From the NCBI GenBank assembly GCA_041396845.1, contig JAWKXU010000002.1, positions 1 to 64,000 on the forward strand: a DNA stretch of 64,000 nucleotides, read 5' to 3'. The translations under genes and the position numbers were made by a program. The notes below the pieces were generated by a model, which was given only the letters and a program-made list of their open reading frames with translations, was not told the DNA's origin and did no database searches. Numbering within the stretch: position 1 is the first letter of the stretch; every line of letters starts with the position of its first letter. Positions 59,256-64,000 of the stretch are shown here, in pieces. The DNA is from JAWKXU01 sp020446465 (GTDB lineage: Bacteria > Pseudomonadota > Alphaproteobacteria > Sphingomonadales > Sphingomonadaceae).

Positions 59256-59274
59256 ACCGTGCGTGACGCACGGT
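59256..59274 (+). terminator. Stem-loop after the M16 gene
   Basis: ACCGTGCGT-G-ACGCACGGT is a perfect 9-1-9 inverted repeat 14 bases after the stop. A realistic fold has seven GC-rich pairs and a 5-base loop. There is no U-run, so termination would be weak or Rho-assisted. Confidence 0.45.
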
Positions 59275-59296
59275 AAACACCCATTCTGCCTATGTT

Positions 59297-59308
59297 ATGT
59301 TATATCAT
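59297..59308. promoter_or_regulatory. Possible Zur/Fur-family site before TonB receptor
   Basis: ATGTTATATCAT is an imperfect palindrome (10 of 12 symmetric) in an AT-rich stretch 20 bases before the receptor ATG. It resembles zinc-uptake regulator boxes built on ATGTTATAACAT. The receptor's His-rich segment fits a zinc link. The assignment rests on appearance only. Confidence 0.4.
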
Positions 59309-59327
59309 TCTTTATTAGTAACGCCTT

Positions 59328-61490
59328 ATGCAGATACACCCCTTCCCGAACCGCAAGGCATGTCTCCTTGCCACAGCCCTCCCCTTGACACTCGGCGCGA
59401 TGATCGGCGCGCCCACACTTGCCCTTGCCCAGCAATATGCTGACGATCCGGCGAACGCCCACAGCACTCGGCAAACGTCGCAAGGAGCGCCAGACCTTGC
59501 CCACGGCACCGGCCATCACGATCATGACAACGAAATCATCGTGACTGCCGCGCGCAAGCGGGCGAGCGACGTTGTCGGCGGGGTTTCCGTGCTGGATGGC
59601 GCCAAACTTGCCGAGCAGGTTCGCACCAGCCTTGGCGATACGCTGGCAGGCCTGCCGGGCGTCAGTTCCACCAGTTTTGGCCCCACGGCTTCGCGGCCTG
59701 TCCTGCGCGGCCTTGGTGGCGATCGCATCGCCTTGCTGACGGATGGGATTGGCAGTCTCGACCTGTCCTCCGCCAGCGCAGACCATGCCGTTGCCATCAA
59801 CCCGTTGACAGCCCAACGCATAGAGATCCTGCGCGGACCATCGTCGCTTCTCTATGGCTCCTCTGCCATTGGCGGGGTCATCAACGTGATAGACCGGCGC
59901 ATTCCGCGCAACTTGCCGGAAACGCCGTTTCATGCCGAAGCCATCGCCACTTATGGTTCTGCGGCGAATGAACGCTCCGGCAATCTATCGCTCGATGTGC
60001 CGCTTGGCGCGGGCTTCGTGCTCCATGGCGATGGCAACTGGTCGAAAAGCGATGATCTGGAAGTCGGTGGGCATCTGCTTTCCAGACATTTGCGAGACAT
60101 GGCCGCAGCCAGCGACAATGCAGAAATCCGCGAACTGGCCGACCTTAAAGGCAAATTGCCCAACACGGCGGCAAAGACCAGCGAGGTTGCCGGCGGCCTC
60201 GCCTGGGTCCGTGACGGCTGGAACGCGGGCTTTTCCGTATCCCGCCACGATTCCCGTTACGGCGTGCCAATCCGGTTCTCGCTCGACCCCGCTGTCGAGG
60301 CTGAAGCGCCAACCATCGACATGGTCCAGACCCGTTACGACGGGCGCATCGAAGTTCCGCTGAACGGCTTTCTCGAAGCCATCCACATGCGCGGTGGTTA
60401 TGCCCGCTATCACCACGACGAAATCGAGGATACCGGCGAAATCGGCACCAGTTTCTACACCCGCGGCGGTGAGTTTCGGGCAGAGGCTGTGCAGAGTGAA
60501 AATCAGGGCTGGAGCGGCACCAGCGGGCTGCAATATGTGAACACTTCTGTCCGCATCAGGGGTGAGGAGAAATACCTGCCCGATGCCCGCAAGAAGCAAA
60601 CCGGGCTGTTCACCTTGCAAAGCCTCGACACTGGGGCGCTGCGGCTCGAAGGCGGGCTGCGCTATGAACATTCGCGCATGACGGCCAAGGCTGATGCCCT
60701 GCTCGGCACGGGCGCGCAAACCCGCACGTTCGATACATGGTCAGGCTCGCTCGGCGCGCTGTGGACCGTCACACCCGGTTGGAAAGTGGGCGTGAACCTT
60801 TCCCGGTCAGCGCGCGCACCTGCTCTGGATGAACTGTTTGCCGGTGGCCCGCATGGCGGCACGCAGGCCTTTGAAATCGGCGATCCTGACTTGCGCCCCG
60901 AACGCAGCACGGGCGCGGAACTGACGCTGCGCCACAGGGGCGGCATTGCTGACTTCACATTGAGCGCGTTCTATTCCCGTTTCACCGGGTTTATCTATCT
61001 TGCTCCCACAGGGGAAATAGAGGACGACTTGCCTGTCTATGCCTATGGCCAGGCCAGGGCGCGCCATTACGGCTTCGAGGCTGAAATAGAAACAGCGCCC
61101 ATCAAGGCGATTGGCGTTGATTGGCGTATTTCTGCGCAAGCCGACGCCGTGCGCGCCACGATCAGCGGATATGGCCCTGCCCCGCAGATCCCGCCGCTGC
61201 GGATGGTGGGAACCTTGCGTGGATCATCAGGCCAGTTTGATGGCCATATCGGTATCGAACACGCGATAAAGCAGGACCGCACTGCCGCACATGAAACTGC
61301 AACCCCTGCCTATACGCTGGTCAACGCAGGGCTGGAATGGCACCCGTTGGATAACCGCCCAGCAGTGACGCTCGCGCTGACAGCAGACAACATCTTCAAT
61401 GTCGTCGCCCGGCGTCATGCCAGCCTGCTGAAAGACTATGCCCCCCTGTCCGGGCGTGATATTCGCATAACATTGCGCTTGGCATTGTAG
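59328..61490 (+). CDS. TonB-dependent outer-membrane receptor, zinc-type (ZnuD-like)
   Basis: The 720-aa protein has a signal peptide (to about residue 34, LALAQ), a His-rich stretch HGTGHHDHD (59-67), a TonB-box-like NEIIVTAARKR, a plug domain (SRPVLRGLGGDRIALLTDG, RIEILRGPSSLLYGSSAIGGVINVID) and a 22-strand-type beta barrel ending RDIRITLRLAL. ZnuD/ZrgA-like receptors carry such His clusters and import zinc, and the AT-rich palindrome upstream is consistent. Haem or other metals cannot be excluded. Confidence 0.88.
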   Translation: MQIHPFPNRKACLLATALPLTLGAMIGAPTLALAQQYADDPANAHSTRQTSQGAPDLAHGTGHHDHDNEIIVTAARKRASDVVGGVSVLDGAKLAEQVRTSLGDTLAGLPGVSSTSFGPTASRPVLRGLGGDRIALLTDGIGSLDLSSASADHAVAINPLTAQRIEILRGPSSLLYGSSAIGGVINVIDRRIPRNLPETPFHAEAIATYGSAANERSGNLSLDVPLGAGFVLHGDGNWSKSDDLEVGGHLLSRHLRDMAAASDNAEIRELADLKGKLPNTAAKTSEVAGGLAWVRDGWNAGFSVSRHDSRYGVPIRFSLDPAVEAEAPTIDMVQTRYDGRIEVPLNGFLEAIHMRGGYARYHHDEIEDTGEIGTSFYTRGGEFRAEAVQSENQGWSGTSGLQYVNTSVRIRGEEKYLPDARKKQTGLFTLQSLDTGALRLEGGLRYEHSRMTAKADALLGTGAQTRTFDTWSGSLGALWTVTPGWKVGVNLSRSARAPALDELFAGGPHGGTQAFEIGDPDLRPERSTGAELTLRHRGGIADFTLSAFYSRFTGFIYLAPTGEIEDDLPVYAYGQARARHYGFEAEIETAPIKAIGVDWRISAQADAVRATISGYGPAPQIPPLRMVGTLRGSSGQFDGHIGIEHAIKQDRTAAHETATPAYTLVNAGLEWHPLDNRPAVTLALTADNIFNVVARRHASLLKDYAPLSGRDIRITLRLAL

Positions 61491-61591
61491 GCGCCCCTTG
61501 CAGGCAAGCGCGCGGGGCGGCATAGGCGGCACAAAATGAGTCCCTCCGCCGTCCGTTTGCCGGACGGTCAACCAGCAAGAGGCCCCCGCCC

Positions 61592-61846
61592 ATGAAGGTC
61601 CGCGTATTTGTCAGCCTGAAGAACGGCGTTCTCGATCCGCAAGGCCGTGCAATCCATCACGCACTGGAAGGCCTCGGCTTTTCGGGCGTCAACGATGTGC
61701 GCGCCGGTCGCCTGATAGAACTGGACGTAGCCGATGACACGTCGGACGCGGTGCTGGACGACATGTGCCGCAAGCTGCTGGCCAACATGGTGATCGAAAA
61801 CTACCGGATCGAAAAACTGCCAGAAACACAAGGCGCTGCCCAATGA
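61592..61846 (+). CDS. purS: FGAM synthase subunit PurS
   Basis: PurS is the small structural subunit of the three-part FGAM synthase (PurSQL). The 84-aa protein matches family features MKVRVFVSLKNGVLDPQGRAIHHALEGLGFSGVNDVRAGRLIELDV and DMCRKLLANMVIENYRIEKL. It overlaps purQ by ATGA, so the two are made together; purL is not in the window. Confidence 0.95.
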   Translation: MKVRVFVSLKNGVLDPQGRAIHHALEGLGFSGVNDVRAGRLIELDVADDTSDAVLDDMCRKLLANMVIENYRIEKLPETQGAAQ

Positions 61847-62523
61847 GCGGGTTTCGCGCGGCAGTCATCACCTTTCCCGGCTCCAACTGTGACCGGGACA
61901 TGGCGGTAGCGCTGGAAATGGTCACGGGTTCGCCAGCCATCAGGGTATGGCACGGCGATGCCGACTTGCCGGATTCGCTCGATTTCATCGCCCTTCCCGG
62001 CGGCTTTTCCTATGGCGACTATCTGCGTTGCGGGGCGATTGCCTCACGCAGCCCGGTCATGAATGCCGTAATCAAGGCTGCATCGCGCGGGGTTCCAGTG
62101 CTGGGCGTATGCAATGGCTTTCAGGTGCTGGCGGAAAGCGGCCTGCTGCCGGGTGCGCTGATGCGTAATGCCGGAATCGATTTCATCTGCCGCACCGTTC
62201 CGCTGGTGGTCGAAAACACACAATCGCTGTTTACGTCAGGATATAGAGAAGGCCAGCGTATCGCGATTCCGGTCGCCCATCATGATGGAAACTATTTCGC
62301 GGACGATGCCACGCTGGATCGGCTTGAAGGCGACGGCCGCATCGCATTCCGCTATGGCGAACCCTGCAACGGTTCAGCGCGGGACATTGCAGGTATCCTG
62401 AACGAAGCCGGCAACGTGCTTGGCATGATGCCTCACCCGGAACGCGCGATGGAAAGCGTGCAAGGTAGTGCCGATGGACGTGCCCTGTTTGAAAGCGCCG
62501 TGCGCGGTCTCGTCACCGTCTGA
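61843..62523 (+). CDS. purQ: FGAM synthase glutaminase subunit PurQ
   Basis: PurQ releases ammonia from glutamine for FGAM formation. The 226-aa class I amidotransferase begins FRAAVITFPGSNCDRDMAVAL. The nucleophile Cys is in VLGVCNGFQVLAESGLLPGAL, and the His/Glu pair lies in MMPHPERAMESVQGS. The ATG at 61843 overlaps the purS stop; the longer frame is a purS shadow. A 95-bp repeat follows the stop. Confidence 0.95.
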   Translation: MSGFRAAVITFPGSNCDRDMAVALEMVTGSPAIRVWHGDADLPDSLDFIALPGGFSYGDYLRCGAIASRSPVMNAVIKAASRGVPVLGVCNGFQVLAESGLLPGALMRNAGIDFICRTVPLVVENTQSLFTSGYREGQRIAIPVAHHDGNYFADDATLDRLEGDGRIAFRYGEPCNGSARDIAGILNEAGNVLGMMPHPERAMESVQGSADGRALFESAVRGLVTV

Positions 62524-62539
62524 CGCTTCGATCCTGAAC

Positions 62540-62634
62540 CTATTGCGTTTCGCGAAAAATCTAAATCGCCTGAAACGCTATAGTGTTTTGATTTCCCGCA
62601 ATTCTTAACCGAAAAAGTCTGCCAACTTTTTCTC
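62540..62634 (-). repeat. 95-bp two-hairpin intergenic repeat, copy B
   Basis: This is the reverse-orientation partner of 38262-38356, same length, about 71 of 95 matches by eye with no gap. The stems GAAAAAGT/ACTTTTTC and CTATAGCGTTTC/GAAACGCAATAG are kept, with compensating spacer changes. It again lies between convergent genes (purQ and the GGDEF-EAL gene). Confidence 0.7.
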
Positions 62635-62642
62635 ACAGCGCT

Positions 62643-64000
62643 CTAAGCCGCGCCGCGCCGCGCTTCGATCTGTGGCTGGGGCGGCAAACGGAACAGTCGC
62701 ATGGCGTCCACTGCCGGCATTGGCCGTCCGAAGTGGTAGCCCTGGATCTTGCGACAGCCCAGTTCGCGGATCAGGGCGGCTTCACGCTCGGTTTCCACAC
62801 CTTCAGCCGTTGTCGACATTTCAAGACTGTCCGCCATCGCCACCACTGCACGAATAATGGCAAGGCTTTCAGCATTGCCCGTCGCGGCGCCCTGCACAAA
62901 GCTGCGATCAATCTTGATCGTGGAAAAACGCATTGTCCGCAGATAGCCCAGTGACGAATAGCCCGTGCCAAAGTCATCCAGCGCCACCCCGCAGCCGAGC
63001 GCCATGATCTGCTCCAGCGTCGCGCGCGCGGTGGTATCATCGCGAACGAAAATGCTCTCTGTCACTTCGACTTCGAGCCGGCGCGGGTCCAGCCCGCTGA
63101 ACGCCAGGGCATTGACGACTGTCGCAGAGAAGTTTGGATCAAGTAATTGTTCGCCCGATACGTTGACAGCCACTTTAACCGGATCGGGCCAGTTGCACGC
63201 TTCGCGGCAGGCTTCACGCAGAACCCACTCGCCAATACTCACGATCAGGCGCGTATCTTCGGCCAGCGGAATGAACTTGTCAGGGCGCACCATGCCATGT
63301 TCCGGGCTGTTCCAGCGCAACAGCGCCTCAAATCCCACAACCATTTCCGCATTCGCATCGACAACCGGCTGGTAATTGAGGCCGAACTCTCCGCGATCGA
63401 GCGCATGCCGCAGTGAAACTTCCAGCCTGCGACGTTCCTCCGCATCGGCATGAAGCGAAGGCTCGAACGTACAATGCGACCCGCCCCCGTCACCCTTTGC
63501 CCGGTAAAGCGCAAGGTCAGCATTACGCATCAGCGTTTCGACAGTCTGGCCATCGCGCGGGCCGATGGCCGAACCGACACTGGAGCCGACATAGAGCGTG
63601 TGATTATCAACCTCATAAGGCTGCGAAAGGCGGTCAATCACTTGTCGCGCGACAAATTGCACCCGGCTGAGGTCGGACGCATCGCGGATGACGATGGCAA
63701 ATTCGTCCCCGCCCAGACGGCCGCACAATTCGTTTTCGGTTATCAGGCCGCGCAGACGTTCGGACACACAAGCCAGCAGGCGATCACCAACCTGGTGCCC
63801 AAGCGAATCGTTCACCGCCTTGAATCGATCAAGGTCGATCATCAGGAAAGCACAGCGCGTGCGCCACTGATCGGCATAAGCCATTGCATCGCCCAGCGCT
63901 TCCATCAGCATCAGCCTGTTCGGCAATCCGGTCAGCGTGTCGTAACGGGCCAGGTAAGCGATCTTCTCATTCGATTCGCGCTGCTCTGTGACATCCGAAC
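62643..64000 (-). CDS. GGDEF-EAL cyclic-di-GMP signalling protein, N-terminus off window
   Basis: The frame is open to the right edge, so the N-terminal part (likely a PAS sensor, judged by the SDVTEQRESNEKIAYLARYDTLTGLPN end) is missing. The GGDEF domain has DTLTGLPNRLMLMEAL and GRLGGDEFAIVIRD with the intact GGDEF site. The EAL domain has GFEALLRW, FGTGYSSLGYLRTM and KIQGYHFGRPM with conserved catalytic acids (DDFGTG). Both synthesis and hydrolysis of c-di-GMP are possible. The internal ATG at 63926 is not the true start. Confidence 0.93.
   Translation of the reverse strand, partial: SDVTEQRESNEKIAYLARYDTLTGLPNRLMLMEALGDAMAYADQWRTRCAFLMIDLDRFKAVNDSLGHQVGDRLLACVSERLRGLITENELCGRLGGDEFAIVIRDASDLSRVQFVARQVIDRLSQPYEVDNHTLYVGSSVGSAIGPRDGQTVETLMRNADLALYRAKGDGGGSHCTFEPSLHADAEERRRLEVSLRHALDRGEFGLNYQPVVDANAEMVVGFEALLRWNSPEHGMVRPDKFIPLAEDTRLIVSIGEWVLREACREACNWPDPVKVAVNVSGEQLLDPNFSATVVNALAFSGLDPRRLEVEVTESIFVRDDTTARATLEQIMALGCGVALDDFGTGYSSLGYLRTMRFSTIKIDRSFVQGAATGNAESLAIIRAVVAMADSLEMSTTAEGVETEREAALIRELGCRKIQGYHFGRPMPAVDAMRLFRLPPQPQIEARRGAA

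Noticed and set aside
1..64000. CRISPR array, insertion sequence or prophage structural genes
   Set aside because: I looked for regularly spaced repeats, transposase motifs and phage head or tail genes and saw none; the only mobile-type gene is the serine recombinase.

Overview
The window reads as alphaproteobacterial chromosome, most likely Sphingomonadales (Sphingomonadaceae or Erythrobacteraceae). The reasons are the GC-rich coding style, the ybgC-tolQRAB-pal order, a single long Rsh (p)ppGpp enzyme, hemF, crtI, an SspB-type ClpXP adaptor, separate purS and purQ, and a TonB-dependent receptor. The genus cannot be fixed from the sequence alone. All family names come from recognising motifs by eye; no database search was run.

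Bases 1 to about 11,420 are accessory DNA. At the left edge lie a partial unknown gene and a secreted protein, then a gene-poor stretch and a small zinc-ribbon protein. From about 8,458 leftward runs a minus-strand gene train that I consider the most interesting part of the window. A strong promoter with a perfect 15-bp operator-like palindrome precedes, in order: a 119-aa unknown protein, an XRE repressor, an ImmA/IrrE metallopeptidase carrying a chagasin-like (I42) cysteine-protease-inhibitor domain, a papain-like (C1) cysteine protease, a thymidylate-synthase homologue, an unknown helical protein, a dCTP-deaminase/dUTPase-fold protein with a membrane tail, a protein resembling the helical domain of phage 5-hmdU DNA kinases, a small membrane protein and an AcpS-like phosphopantetheinyl transferase. 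Most of these genes overlap or nearly touch. My reading is a proteolytic switch controlling a pyrimidine-nucleotide or thymine-modification module, probably a conflict or defence system. It is followed on the plus strand by a DUF3489-DUF2924-large serine recombinase module and a cluster of TTCCCTG repeats. It ends at tRNA-Ser(GGA), whose 3' end faces the accessory DNA.

From 11,424 rightward the content is housekeeping: rsh, hemF, infC (apparently starting at ATA), a DASS transporter, the Tol-Pal operon, the his operon (hisB-H-A-F, a small membrane protein, hisE, hinT), sspB, gmk, dapD, an M19 dipeptidase, thiC with a TPP riboswitch, an S9 peptidase, crtI, glpD, dinB, pgl, dps, tRNA-Gly(CCC), a CitE-like lyase, a DEAD-box helicase, a CPA1 antiporter, bioF-bioD-bioA, purC, an M16 peptidase, a zinc-type TonB receptor, purS-purQ and a partial GGDEF-EAL protein open at the right edge. 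A 95-bp two-hairpin repeat occurs twice, in opposite orientations, each time between convergent genes (38,262 and 62,540).
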